Shown here: positions 17,457 through 26,057 of the stretch, piece after piece
Layout: each line of letters starts with the position of its first letter
How positions within the stretch are numbered: position 1 is the first letter of the stretch
From: G963663775 sp963664255
Lineage (GTDB): Bacteria > Bacillota > Clostridia > Oscillospirales > Butyricicoccaceae
NCBI GenBank assembly: GCA_963664255.1
Contig: OY760938.1
Coordinates: 744,001-808,000 of the forward strand
Direction: 5' to 3'
DNA length: 64,000 nucleotides
The notes under the pieces: model-generated
Database searches by the model: none
The model's input: only the letters and a program-made list of their open reading frames with translations
Told to the model about the DNA's origin: nothing
Translations under genes and position numbers: made by a program

Positions 17457-18604
17457 CAAGTGCACAAAACCCACAGAACACCACAGAGGAGCAGAGCGCT
17501 GAAGAGCAGAAAATGCGCGTTGCCAATCTGATTGAACTTGGCAAGAAAAAGAGCAAGCTGACGCTGAAGGAAATGGCAGATGCGCTCGATGGTGTGAATT
17601 TGGATTCCGACCAGCTGGATAAATTGTATGAATCGCTGGAAAGCATGGGCATCGAAATTGAAGGCGCAGAATATGTGATTGGCTTGGTCGATGAAGAAGA
17701 CCAGTTTGAAGTGGAAACCGTAGAGGAAGTGCCGGAAGAAGAAATCGCAGACCCCAGTGCGTTGGCAGAAACCTTTGCCATCGATGACCCTGTGCGTATG
17801 TATTTGAAGGAAATCGGCAAGGTTGACCTGCTGTCTCCCGAAGAAGAAGTGGAACTTGCAGAGCGCATGGCAAACGGTGATGAAAGCGCAAAAAAACGCT
17901 TGGCAGAGGCGAATTTACGTCTGGTGGTTTCGATTGCAAAGCGATATGTAGGGCGTGGTATGCTATTTTTGGATTTGATTCAAGAGGGCAATCTGGGTCT
18001 GATTAAAGCCGTTGAAAAATTTGACAGCACCAAGGGCTTCAAATTCTCCACCTATGCAACGTGGTGGATTCGTCAGGCAATCACCCGCGCCATCGCAGAC
18101 CAAGCCAGAACCATTCGTATTCCTGTACACATGGTGGAAACCATCAACAAGGTCATTCGTGTTTCCCGCCAGCTGCTGCAGGAATTGGGGCACGACCCGT
18201 CACCCGAAGAGATTGCGTCAGAAATGAGTATGCCGGTGGACCGTGTACGCGATATTCTTAAGATTGCGCAGGAACCTGTTTCTTTGGAAACACCGATTGG
18301 TGAAGAAGAAGATTCTCATTTGGGAGATTTTATTCCGGATGATGATGCGCCCGAACCCGCAGAGGCTGCCTCCTTTATGTTGCTTAAGGAGCAGCTGATT
18401 GAGGTGCTCAAGACATTAACCCCTCGCGAAGAAAAGGTGCTGCGTCTGCGCTTTGGCATTGAGGATGGCCGCACACGCACTTTGGAAGAAGTGGGCAAGG
18501 AATTCAACGTCACACGTGAACGCATTCGCCAGATTGAAGCCAAGGCTTTGCGGAAGCTGCGCCATCCCAGCCGCTCCAAGCGACTCAAAGACTTTTTGAA
18601 TTAA
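17453..18604 (+). CDS. rpoD: primary sigma factor SigA/RpoD
   Basis: Housekeeping sigma-70 factor of 383 residues. Region 1.1-like acidic N-terminus; region 2 (about 115-220) with LRLVVSIAKRYVGRGM, FLDLIQEGN and the -10-recognition helix FSTYATWWIRQAITRAIADQ; region 3 (about 225-300); region 4 (about 310-380) with the -35-recognition TLEEVGKEFNVTRERIRQIE. It overlaps dnaG by four bases. Its size matches a Bacillota SigA without the large insert of proteobacterial RpoD. A strong terminator follows. Confidence 0.97.
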   Translation: MTSAQNPQNTTEEQSAEEQKMRVANLIELGKKKSKLTLKEMADALDGVNLDSDQLDKLYESLESMGIEIEGAEYVIGLVDEEDQFEVETVEEVPEEEIADPSALAETFAIDDPVRMYLKEIGKVDLLSPEEEVELAERMANGDESAKKRLAEANLRLVVSIAKRYVGRGMLFLDLIQEGNLGLIKAVEKFDSTKGFKFSTYATWWIRQAITRAIADQARTIRIPVHMVETINKVIRVSRQLLQELGHDPSPEEIASEMSMPVDRVRDILKIAQEPVSLETPIGEEEDSHLGDFIPDDDAPEPAEAASFMLLKEQLIEVLKTLTPREEKVLRLRFGIEDGRTRTLEEVGKEFNVTRERIRQIEAKALRKLRHPSRSKRLKDFLN

Positions 18605-18657
18605 TCCAATCATCGTCTGGTGGTATCGGAAACGCATTTTATTGTTAACCAAAACAT

Positions 18658-18700
18658 AAAAGCCCCTCTGCGGTAGAAATACTATCGCAGAGGGGCTTTT
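18658..18700. terminator. bidirectional terminator after rpoD
   Basis: AAAAGCCCCTCTGCG / CGCAGAGGGGCTTTT, a 15-bp stem between convergent rpoD and amt. Confidence 0.95.
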
Positions 18701-18724
18701 TATGTTGTCACAAGTAATAGAAGC

Positions 18725-20455
18725 TTATTCTACATCCTGCAGTGCATCGTATCCTTCTTCGCCAGTACGAACCTTAATGACATTCTCCACATTGTACACA
18801 AAAATCTTACCATCGCCAATGTGTCCCGTATACAGAATCTTCTTTGCGGTTTCCACAACCAATTCCACCGGAATTTTTGAAACCACAATCTCCATTTTAA
18901 TCTTCGGCAGCAGGGTCATATCAACTTCTGCGCCACGATAATACTCGGTTGCACCCTTCTGCATACCACAGCCAACAACGTTTGCTACGGTCATGCCTGC
19001 AATACCAATTTCATTCATGGCATTTTTCAAATTTTCAAACATAGACTGTTTTGTGATAATGACAACCTTGGAAATCTTATGCTGTCCTTCGCCTTCTGTT
19101 GTCACCTTGGTCACAGGCACTGCGGTATCCATCGAAACCGGATGCTGTTCAAAAGTCTTTGCAGTGCTTTCGCCAGCCTTGGTGCCCATAACGGTCGGTA
19201 CCGGCATAAAGTCTGCATATGCAGAGGACAAGCCATGCTCCATAACGTCCAAACCATAGATTTCTTCTTCTTCAGACACACGCAGACCAACTGTGTTTTT
19301 GATAACCATAAATACAATCGTCATGGTAACAGCAACCCAAATTGCAACTGCAACAACACCCATTACCTGTGTGCCCAGCAGTGCTGCACCGCCGCCATAG
19401 AGCAAACCTGCCGGTGCAATGTCATTGCCGCTGTAGTATGCCAAGAAACCAACCAGAATAGTACCCACTGCGCCGCACATGCCATGCACGCCAACTGCAC
19501 CAACCGGGTCATCAATCTTCAAGGTCTTATCGACAAATTCAATACCAAATACAACTACGAATCCAGCAACGATACCAATCAGTGCCGCACCAGCCGGTGT
19601 AACCGTATCACAGCCTGCGGTAATCGCAACCAAACCTGCCAAAGAACCGTTCAATGTCATGGAAACGTCCGGCTTTTTATACATCACCCATGTGATAATC
19701 AGAACGGTAATGGTTGCAACTGCTGCCGCCAAGTTTGTGGTGACAAAAATTCTTGCAGCTGTGCTGGATGCGCCGTCAGACAGTGCAACGGTAGAACAGC
19801 CATTGAATCCAAACCAACCGAACCACAGAATCATAACGCCCAGTGCACCCAAGGTCAAGGAGTGACCCGGAATTGCACGAGATTTGCCATCCTTAGAATA
19901 TTTGCCGATACGAGGTCCCAGAATCTTTGCACCAACCAGTGCAGCAACACCGCCGACCATATGTACAACCGTAGAACCTGCAAAGTCATGGAAACCACGT
20001 TCTGCAAGCCAGCCGCCGCCCCAAATCCAGTGTCCGGAAATCGGATAAACGATTGCAGAAATTACGACAGAATAGATGCAGTAAGAAGAAAACTTCGTAC
20101 GTTCTGCCATTGCACCGGAAACAATCGTTGCCGCCGTTGCACAGAATACCGTCTGGAAAATCAGGAATGCAAAATCATAATCTGCAGTAACCCCTGCTCC
20201 TGTGCCTGTGAACAAATCCAACTGTCCAATAAATCCATTGCCTGCTCCAAACATCAACCCAAATCCTAAAATCCAGAAAATCGGCGTTCCCAGAGAGAAG
20301 TCCATCAGGTTTTTCATGATGATGTTGCCTGCATTTTTTGCACGCGTAAAGCCTGTTTCGACCATTGCAAAGCCTGCCTGCATAAAGAATACAAGCGCAG
20401 CGCCCAACAATACCCAACTCGTGTCTAACGCACCTGCCATTGCTGTGATATCCAT
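18725..20455 (-). CDS. amt: ammonium transporter fused to a C-terminal PII regulatory domain
   Basis: Amt channel protein of 576 residues. Residues about 1-400 form the eleven-helix Amt core with FFMQAGFAMVETGFTRAKNAGN, HMVGGVAALVGA and VGVHGMCGAVGTI. After a linker of about 60 residues, residues about 460-576 are a complete GlnB/PII domain. It reads KISKVVIITKQSMFENLKNA, a T-loop ending ATEYYRG and the C-terminal GDGKIFVYNVENVIKVRTGEEG. PII proteins sense ATP/ADP/2-oxoglutarate and normally block AmtB as a separate trimer; here the gate is covalently attached. The ATG follows AAGGGGG. It lies just downstream of glnN on the same strand, so both are probably one operon with a hairpin between them. 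Confidence 0.95.
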   Translation of the reverse strand: MDITAMAGALDTSWVLLGAALVFFMQAGFAMVETGFTRAKNAGNIIMKNLMDFSLGTPIFWILGFGLMFGAGNGFIGQLDLFTGTGAGVTADYDFAFLIFQTVFCATAATIVSGAMAERTKFSSYCIYSVVISAIVYPISGHWIWGGGWLAERGFHDFAGSTVVHMVGGVAALVGAKILGPRIGKYSKDGKSRAIPGHSLTLGALGVMILWFGWFGFNGCSTVALSDGASSTAARIFVTTNLAAAVATITVLIITWVMYKKPDVSMTLNGSLAGLVAITAGCDTVTPAGAALIGIVAGFVVVFGIEFVDKTLKIDDPVGAVGVHGMCGAVGTILVGFLAYYSGNDIAPAGLLYGGGAALLGTQVMGVVAVAIWVAVTMTIVFMVIKNTVGLRVSEEEEIYGLDVMEHGLSSAYADFMPVPTVMGTKAGESTAKTFEQHPVSMDTAVPVTKVTTEGEGQHKISKVVIITKQSMFENLKNAMNEIGIAGMTVANVVGCGMQKGATEYYRGAEVDMTLLPKIKMEIVVSKIPVELVVETAKKILYTGHIGDGKIFVYNVENVIKVRTGEEGYDALQDVE

Positions 20456-20479
20456 TTTTATGACCCCCTTAAAATATTA

Positions 20480-20517
20480 AATGGCGTGTATACTCTCTTA
20501 CAAGTATACACGCCATT
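20480..20517 (-). terminator. 14-bp perfect hairpin between glnN and amt
   Basis: AATGGCGTGTATAC / GTATACACGCCATT with a ten-base loop. On the minus strand it follows glnN and precedes the amt ribosome site, with a moderately U-rich tail (TTAATATTTT). It probably lowers or conditions amt transcription from the glnN promoter, or stabilises glnN mRNA. Confidence 0.75.
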
Positions 20518-20558
20518 GTGTACTATTTTATGCTATATTCAGCGATATGAAAAATCAA

Positions 20559-22658
20559 TTACACACCAAAGAGAAGTTTTCCATAAGTCGGCAGCGGCCA
20601 ATGCTTCTCAGCGGTATCCATTTCCAACGCATCTGCAACTACACGCAATTCATTCATTGCTGTAAATACACTTTCGCGATAGAATACTGCCTTTGCGTGT
20701 GCCTCTTCAATCTTGTCTGCCTCTGCCAAAGCTACTTCCAGCGCCGCTTCCTTTGCAAGCAAGTCTGCGGAAAGAGCAGCAAGCTTGTTGAGTTGTGCAA
20801 CCTCTGCATCAACCGCAATGCCCAGTGTCTTCTTTGCTGCTGCAACGTCAGCCAATTCCTTGGTATAGGTTACAACTGCCGGGAAAATCATCTTCTTGGT
20901 CATGTCAACCATGGTCAATGCTTCAATATTGAGTGTCTTGAAATATTCTTCCATCAGAATTTCCTGACGAGAGAAAACTTCCTTTTCGCTCCAAATACCA
21001 TGCTTCTTGAACAAATCCACATTCTTCTGCGCAGAGAACAGCGGCAGAGCATCGGTCGTGGTCTTCAGGTTGAGCAGACCGCGCTTTTCAGCCTCGACAA
21101 CCCACTCATCACTATAACCGTTGCCATTGAAGATAATGCGCTTATGCGCTGTAATTTCACGCTTCACCAAGGTGTTCAATGCTGCGTGGAAATCTGCTGC
21201 ACCTTCCAGCTCATCTGCGAACTGGCGCAACACTTCTGCAACCGCGGTGTTCAGCACAATGTTTGCACCTGCGATGGAGATGGTCGAACCCAGCATACGG
21301 AACTCAAACTTGTTGCCAGTGAACGCAAACGGAGAGGTTCTGTTACGGTCGGTTGTATCCTTGGGGATAGCCGGCAGTGCAGATACACCAATATCCATCT
21401 TTTCCTTAATCTTATCGGTATAAGCGGCATCGGTTTCAATCGCCTTGAGGATTTCGTCGAGCTCCTCGCCAACAAACATAGAAACGATTGCCGGAGGTGC
21501 TTCATTTGCACCCAAACGATGGTCGTTACCTGCATTTGCAACAGAAATACGGAGCAAATCCTGATAATCATCCACTGCCTTGACCACAGCGGTCAAGAAG
21601 GTCAAGAACTGTGCATTCTTGCGCGGCGAGTTGCCTGGCTCGAGGAGGTTTTCGCCTACATCGGTAGACAAAGACCAGTTGTTGTGCTTACCAGAGCCAT
21701 TGACGCCTGCAAACGGCTTCTCGTGCAGCAAGCAAACCAAACCATGACGCAGTGCAACCTTTTTCATCATTTCCATGGTCAACTGGTTGTGGTCGGTTGC
21801 AATGTTGGTGGTTGTAAAAATCGGCGCCATCTCGTGCTGTGCCGGTGCAACCTCGTTGTGCTTGGTCTTTGCCAAGATGCCGAGCTTCCACAGCTCTTCA
21901 TCCAAATCCTTCATATAGGAGGATACACGATCCTTGATGGAGCCAAAGTAGTGGTCTTCCATCTCTTGACCCTTAGGAGGCATTGCGCCAAACAGAGTGC
22001 GTCCGGTGTAAATGAGGTCAGGACGCTGGTCAAAATACGTTTTGTCAATCAGGAAATATTCCTGCTCCGGACCTACCGTTGTGGTCACGCGCTTTGCTTC
22101 CTTGTTGCCAAACAGCTTCAAAATACGCAGCGCCTGCTGGCTGATTGCATCCATGGAGCGCAAAAGCGGTGTCTTTTTATCCAGTACTTCACCGGAATAG
22201 GAGCAGAACGCCGTCGGAATGCACAGGCTGCCATCCTTAATGAATGCATAAGAGGTAGGGTCCCAAGCGGTATAGCCACGTGCTTCAAAGGTTGCACGCA
22301 AGCCACCGGACGGGAAAGAGGATGCATCCGGCTCGCCCTTAATCAGCTCTTTGCCGGAGAACTCCATAATAACGTTGCCGCCCTCAGTCGGGGAAATGAA
22401 GCTGTCATGCTTTTCTGCAGTGACACCTGTCATCGGCTGGAACCAGTGGGTATAGTGTGTTGCACCCTTGGACACTGCCCAATCCTTCATTGCGTTTGCA
22501 ATGATGTTTGCAGTGGAAGAATCCAACGCCTTACCTTCACTGATGGTTTTCTTAAGTGCCTTATAGACATCCTTCGGGAGTCGTTCTTTCATCACATTTT
22601 CATTAAAAACGTGACTACCAAACATTTCCGGTACACCGGCTTGCTTTGCGCATTCCAT
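20559..22658 (-). CDS. glnN: glutamine synthetase type III
   Basis: Large ATP-dependent glutamine synthetase of the GSIII class. It has 699 residues, against about 440 for GSI. Recognisable motifs include THYTHWFQPMTG near the N-terminus, the ATP-binding NGSGKHNNWSLST and the glutamate-binding NRTSPFAF region. The start is the ATG after GGAGGCG; the open frame upstream is leader sequence. A consensus promoter and a terminator-like leader hairpin precede it. It is divergent from the GSI gene glnA and upstream of amt. Together these encode ammonium uptake and assimilation. Confidence 0.96.
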   Translation of the reverse strand: MECAKQAGVPEMFGSHVFNENVMKERLPKDVYKALKKTISEGKALDSSTANIIANAMKDWAVSKGATHYTHWFQPMTGVTAEKHDSFISPTEGGNVIMEFSGKELIKGEPDASSFPSGGLRATFEARGYTAWDPTSYAFIKDGSLCIPTAFCSYSGEVLDKKTPLLRSMDAISQQALRILKLFGNKEAKRVTTTVGPEQEYFLIDKTYFDQRPDLIYTGRTLFGAMPPKGQEMEDHYFGSIKDRVSSYMKDLDEELWKLGILAKTKHNEVAPAQHEMAPIFTTTNIATDHNQLTMEMMKKVALRHGLVCLLHEKPFAGVNGSGKHNNWSLSTDVGENLLEPGNSPRKNAQFLTFLTAVVKAVDDYQDLLRISVANAGNDHRLGANEAPPAIVSMFVGEELDEILKAIETDAAYTDKIKEKMDIGVSALPAIPKDTTDRNRTSPFAFTGNKFEFRMLGSTISIAGANIVLNTAVAEVLRQFADELEGAADFHAALNTLVKREITAHKRIIFNGNGYSDEWVVEAEKRGLLNLKTTTDALPLFSAQKNVDLFKKHGIWSEKEVFSRQEILMEEYFKTLNIEALTMVDMTKKMIFPAVVTYTKELADVAAAKKTLGIAVDAEVAQLNKLAALSADLLAKEAALEVALAEADKIEEAHAKAVFYRESVFTAMNELRVVADALEMDTAEKHWPLPTYGKLLFGV

Positions 22659-22721
22659 CGTATTCGCCTCCAAAATATAATTTTTCCCTTTACGTTGCAT
22701 CGGAGAAACTTTTAACAGTTT

Positions 22722-22768
22722 AAAAAACAACAAAAGGACCCTGCGGAACTGTAGTCCACAGCGCCCTT
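22722..22768 (-). promoter_or_regulatory. terminator-like leader hairpin (candidate attenuator) of glnN
   Basis: Starting about ten bases after the predicted transcript start, the leader folds as AAGGGC...CTGTGGA / TTCCGCAG...GGTCCTT with one internal mismatch. It is followed by TTTTGTTGTTTTTT. This looks like an intrinsic terminator placed about 65 bases before the glnN ribosome site. An alternative small hairpin, CTGT-GGACT-ACAG, lies inside it. Such an element would let glnN be switched by antitermination. Confidence 0.6.
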
Positions 22769-22784
22769 GCTGCTTACAACATAA

Positions 22785-22813
22785 ATTATATCGGTATAGA
22801 CTTGTTTTGTCAA
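22785..22813 (-). promoter_or_regulatory. consensus sigma-A promoter of glnN
   Basis: Minus strand TTGACA (22808-22813), exactly 17 bases, TATAAT (22785-22790): a full consensus promoter. Confidence 0.88.
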
Positions 22814-22922
22814 GCCAGTTTTAAAAGTTTTCTTTCAAAAATAAAGATTCATTCAATTTTACTTATGAATTATCTGTTGATAGGGAATATACTTATGCAA
22901 TATGCAAAAAAAGCGTCCATAC

Positions 22923-22951
22923 TTGACAATCCTGCAACTTTGTCTTATGAT
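22923..22951 (+). promoter_or_regulatory. promoter of glnA
   Basis: TTGACA (22923-22928), 17-base spacer, TATGAT (22946-22951). The rest of the divergent glnN-glnA region is A+T-rich with no gene. Confidence 0.8.
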
Positions 22952-23037
22952 ATGCTATATTTGTATACGGTTTTTGTCCGTTCAATTTTCTCCCGCCAAC
23001 GGCGAAATCCAATATATTGCAAAAGGAGCGGTATTTC

Positions 23038-24357
23038 ATGATTGATGCGATGAATGAAGTGATTCGGTACATTGAGGAAAACGATGTAAAATTTATCCGG
23101 CTTGCTTTCTGCAGCATTTTTGGCATTCAAAAAAACATTTCCATCATGCCCGACGAACTCACACGCGCATTTGAATGCGGCATTTCTTTTGACGCTGCCG
23201 TTTTGCCAGGATTCACCAATCTGGAAGAGTCCGATTTGCTGCTCTTTCCAGACCCTACAACGCTGTCGGTGTTGCCTTGGCGTCCCTCTCAAGGTGGTGT
23301 TGTTCGTTTTTATTGTGACATCAAATATCCGGACGGTACGCCCTTTGAGGGCGACGGCCGCCACTTGCTGCGCCAAGCCAATGCACGCGCTAAAACCATG
23401 CAGTTGACCTGTGCATTCGGCACCGAATGTGAATTTTATCTGTTTGAAACCGACGAAAACGGCAACCCGACCCGCAAGCCCCACGACCAAGCCGGCTATT
23501 GCGACATCGCACCGCTTGACCGCGGCGAAAATGTGCGCCGTCAGATTTGTTTGACCTTGGAGGAGATGGGCATTCAGCCGGAAAGCTCTCACCACGAATA
23601 TGGCCCCGGACAAAATGAAATCGACTTTAAATATTCCACTGGTTTGCAGGCGGCAGACAATCTGATTACCTTCAAATCCGTGGTTAAGACCATGGCGGCA
23701 AGCAACGGTTTGTTTGCCTCCTTCCTGCCAAAGCCGATTGCAGGACAAAGCGGCAGCGGTCTGCACATTCATATTTCGTTGTTTCAAAACGGCAAAAATA
23801 TGTTTGAAACCAGCCCCCTGCGTCACAATAAGCTGTGTGAATCCTTTATTGCAGGCATTTTGGCACACGCTGCGGAAATGACGATTTTCCTCAACCCACT
23901 TACCAATTCATATCTGCGGTTTGGGGAATTTGAGGCACCAAAGTATATCAGCTGGTCTCACCAAAATCGTTCCCCACTCATTCGCATTCCATCAGCTTCT
24001 GGCGAGCTCTCTCGCATGGAATTGCGCTCTCCTGACAGCACTGCCAACCCGTATTTTGCATTCACCCTTCTGATTCATGCAGGTCTTGACGGTATCGAGC
24101 AAAATCTCACCCTGCCCGCACCTTGTGACCTCAATCTTTTCACGGCATCTCAAGAGGTTCTGCGTCAATATGACCAGCTGCCGGATTCTTTGGGTTCTGC
24201 CATTGCAGCAGCAAAAGACAGTGCCTTCATCCGCCGTGTATTGCCCTCCCGCATCATCCAAAGCTATCTGGACGCAAAAGAGTTGGAATGGAACACCTAT
24301 TCCTCTGCAAGCGACAAACAGGAGTCGGATTTGTCCATGTATTTTCAGCGGTACTAA
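23038..24357 (+). CDS. glnA: glutamine synthetase type I
   Basis: Makes glutamine from glutamate, ammonium and ATP. It has 439 residues, the short GSI-alpha type of Bacillota. An N-terminal beta-grasp domain (about 12-95) is followed by the catalytic barrel, with GTECEFYLFE, the AGQSGSGLHIHIS ATP/metal motif and the NPLTNSYLR region. The start is the ATG after AAAGGAGCGG; a TTG seven codons upstream overlaps the ribosome site and is rejected. It is followed at about 115 bases by the ANTAR gene, a glnA-regulator pairing known in clostridia (NitR/NasT-type). Confidence 0.95.
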   Translation: MIDAMNEVIRYIEENDVKFIRLAFCSIFGIQKNISIMPDELTRAFECGISFDAAVLPGFTNLEESDLLLFPDPTTLSVLPWRPSQGGVVRFYCDIKYPDGTPFEGDGRHLLRQANARAKTMQLTCAFGTECEFYLFETDENGNPTRKPHDQAGYCDIAPLDRGENVRRQICLTLEEMGIQPESSHHEYGPGQNEIDFKYSTGLQAADNLITFKSVVKTMAASNGLFASFLPKPIAGQSGSGLHIHISLFQNGKNMFETSPLRHNKLCESFIAGILAHAAEMTIFLNPLTNSYLRFGEFEAPKYISWSHQNRSPLIRIPSASGELSRMELRSPDSTANPYFAFTLLIHAGLDGIEQNLTLPAPCDLNLFTASQEVLRQYDQLPDSLGSAIAAAKDSAFIRRVLPSRIIQSYLDAKELEWNTYSSASDKQESDLSMYFQRY

Positions 24358-24471
24358 AAACACTTCTACAAAGCCACTGCAAAAAAACAGCGATTTATCG
24401 TCTGCTCTCAAGGGGTTTTATGGGAGCTGTACGCTGCTGACAGATGTCTTTTACAAACCGCAAGGAAAAGG

Positions 24472-25059
24472 GTGGGATTATTGGAACGTGTTTTGATTGT
24501 AACTGCATCGCCAAAAGCAGGAGAAATGCTCTCGCAGCTTTTGGCATCCTATAGCCGTCCGGAAAGCATTGTAACCGTGCCAAACTGTGCAGAGGCACGC
24601 CGTATTTTGCCGGAAAGCCGATATGAACTTGTCATCATCAACACGCCGCTTCCGGACGAATTCGGACATGATTTCAGTATGTCCGTTGCGCAAGATACCA
24701 ATGCCGGCGTGCTTCTGATTGCCAAAGCGGAAATTGCTGATGAGGTTGCCTCACGCGTAGAATCGACGGGTGTTTTGGTGGTTCCAAAGCCGCTCAATCG
24801 CGCAAGTGTGTTTCAGGTTCTGCGCCTGCTCACGGCAACACGGAAGCGACTGCTGCGATTGGAGCAGGAAAATATGAAATTGCAGCGCCAGCTGGACGAT
24901 ATGCGCGTGATAAGCCGTGCAAAATGTCTGCTGATTGAATTTCGCGGCATGACCGAACCGGAAGCGCACACCCATATTGAGCAATCCGCCATGAATCATC
25001 GCATGACAAAGCGTCAAATTGCACAGATGATTGTGGATGGCGCTTCGGAAGCTGAGTGA
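24472..25059 (+). CDS. ANTAR-domain antiterminator with degenerate receiver domain
   Basis: A 195-residue response-regulator-like protein. Residues 5-115 form a receiver fold, but the phosphoacceptor position is Asn57 (VIINTPLP) and the usual acidic pair is Thr11-Ala12. The Lys at about 106 (VVPKP) remains, so normal phosphorylation is unlikely. A coiled-coil linker (about 118-145) leads to a C-terminal ANTAR domain (about 135-190, AKCLLIEFRGMTEPEAHTHI). ANTAR domains bind paired RNA hairpins and prevent transcription termination. Start GTG at 24472 after AAGGA; TTG at 24481 is an alternative. Its place beside glnA suggests control of nitrogen genes, perhaps through the glnN leader. Confidence 0.88.
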   Translation: MGLLERVLIVTASPKAGEMLSQLLASYSRPESIVTVPNCAEARRILPESRYELVIINTPLPDEFGHDFSMSVAQDTNAGVLLIAKAEIADEVASRVESTGVLVVPKPLNRASVFQVLRLLTATRKRLLRLEQENMKLQRQLDDMRVISRAKCLLIEFRGMTEPEAHTHIEQSAMNHRMTKRQIAQMIVDGASEAE

Positions 25060-25115
25060 TTCCAGCAGTTTTCTGTTTTTTTTAATTTTTTTATGGGAAA
25101 TTAACCGCTTGCTGT

Positions 25116-25123
25116 GATATAAT
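25116..25123 (+). promoter_or_regulatory. extended -10 promoter element of dapF
   Basis: TGATATAAT is a perfect extended -10; no good -35 is visible. The leader to dapF is about 80 bases. Confidence 0.6.
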
Positions 25124-25211
25124 ATGGTGTATGATTTTTTGCAGGTGCGCAAAAGGTTGTGCACCATATGTATTTTATCATGGTTTGATTTCCATCCAAG
25201 GAGTGATTTGC

Positions 25212-26057
25212 TTGAAGCTACCTTTTACCAAAATGCATGGTTGCGGTAATGATTACATCTATTTTAATTGTTTTTCGGAAGAAATAATCCATCCGGAAAC
25301 GCTGAGTGTGCGTCTGTCGGACCATCATTTCGGCATCGGCGGGGATGGAATCATCCTCATTTGTCCCTCTGACATTGCAGATGCAAAAATGCGTATGTTC
25401 AATGCCGATGGCAGCGAGGGAAAAATGTGCGGCAATGGCATTCGCTGTGTCGGCAAATATTTATATGACAACGGCATGGCTGCTGGGCGTGAAACCCTTG
25501 CCATTGAAACGCTCAGCGGCATCAAGCAGCTGACCTTGTTCCCCGAAAATCATGTGGTGCAGACCGTACGCGTTGATATGGGGGCGGCAATTTTGCAGCC
25601 GTCCGCCATTCCGGTGCTGCTGGAGGGTACGCAAATCATCGGTGCGCCGCTTGTCATCGATGAGCGTGTTTATCATATCACCTGCATTTCGATGGGCAAT
25701 CCACATTGTGTCATCTTCTGCAAAGAAGATGTTGACCAGCTGGATTTGGCACACATCGGACCAAAATTTGAACACCATCCGCTGTTCCCCGAGCGCATCA
25801 ACACCGAATTCGTCAATGTACTGGATTCTGGAGCACTGAAAATGCGTGTTTGGGAGCGTGGCAGTGGTGAAACCATGGCGTGCGGCACAGGTGCTTGTGC
25901 CGTTGGTGTTGCCGCCTGCCTAAATGGGCTTTGCAGCAAAAACACCGAAATTCTGATTCATCTTCGCGGCGGAAATTTAACCGTTTGCTATACAGACGAA
26001 ACCGTTTTTATGACGGGCACCGCAACCAAAGTATTTGAGGGAGTTGTAGAAGTATGA
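25212..26057 (+). CDS. dapF: diaminopimelate epimerase
   Basis: Converts LL- to meso-diaminopimelate for lysine and peptidoglycan synthesis without a cofactor. It has 281 residues. The two catalytic cysteines lie in MCGNGIRC and ACGTGACA. The N-terminus FTKMHGCGNDYIYF is characteristic. The start is TTG at 25212, eight bases after AAGGAG; the ATG at MHGCGN would remove a conserved strand. The stop overlaps the pyrG start by four bases (ATGA), so the two are translationally coupled. Confidence 0.95.
   Translation: MKLPFTKMHGCGNDYIYFNCFSEEIIHPETLSVRLSDHHFGIGGDGIILICPSDIADAKMRMFNADGSEGKMCGNGIRCVGKYLYDNGMAAGRETLAIETLSGIKQLTLFPENHVVQTVRVDMGAAILQPSAIPVLLEGTQIIGAPLVIDERVYHITCISMGNPHCVIFCKEDVDQLDLAHIGPKFEHHPLFPERINTEFVNVLDSGALKMRVWERGSGETMACGTGACAVGVAACLNGLCSKNTEILIHLRGGNLTVCYTDETVFMTGTATKVFEGVVEV

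Noticed and set aside
20481..22715. 744-codon open frame on the plus strand opposite glnN
   Set aside because: It lies antisense to an unmistakable GSIII gene, its translation is Cys/His/Arg-rich with no family likeness, and similar long antisense frames lie opposite amt, carB and the purD/AICAR transformylase region. They arise because codons such as TTA, CTA and TCA are rare in these genes.
22741..22800. canonical ANTAR two-hairpin RNA in the glnN leader
   Set aside because: Only one small hairpin is visible inside the terminator stem and its loop has five bases, not the expected hexaloop with A1 and G4.
24077..24496. 139-codon plus-strand frame over the glnA 3' end
   Set aside because: Most of it lies inside glnA in another frame and it has no ribosome site or family motif.
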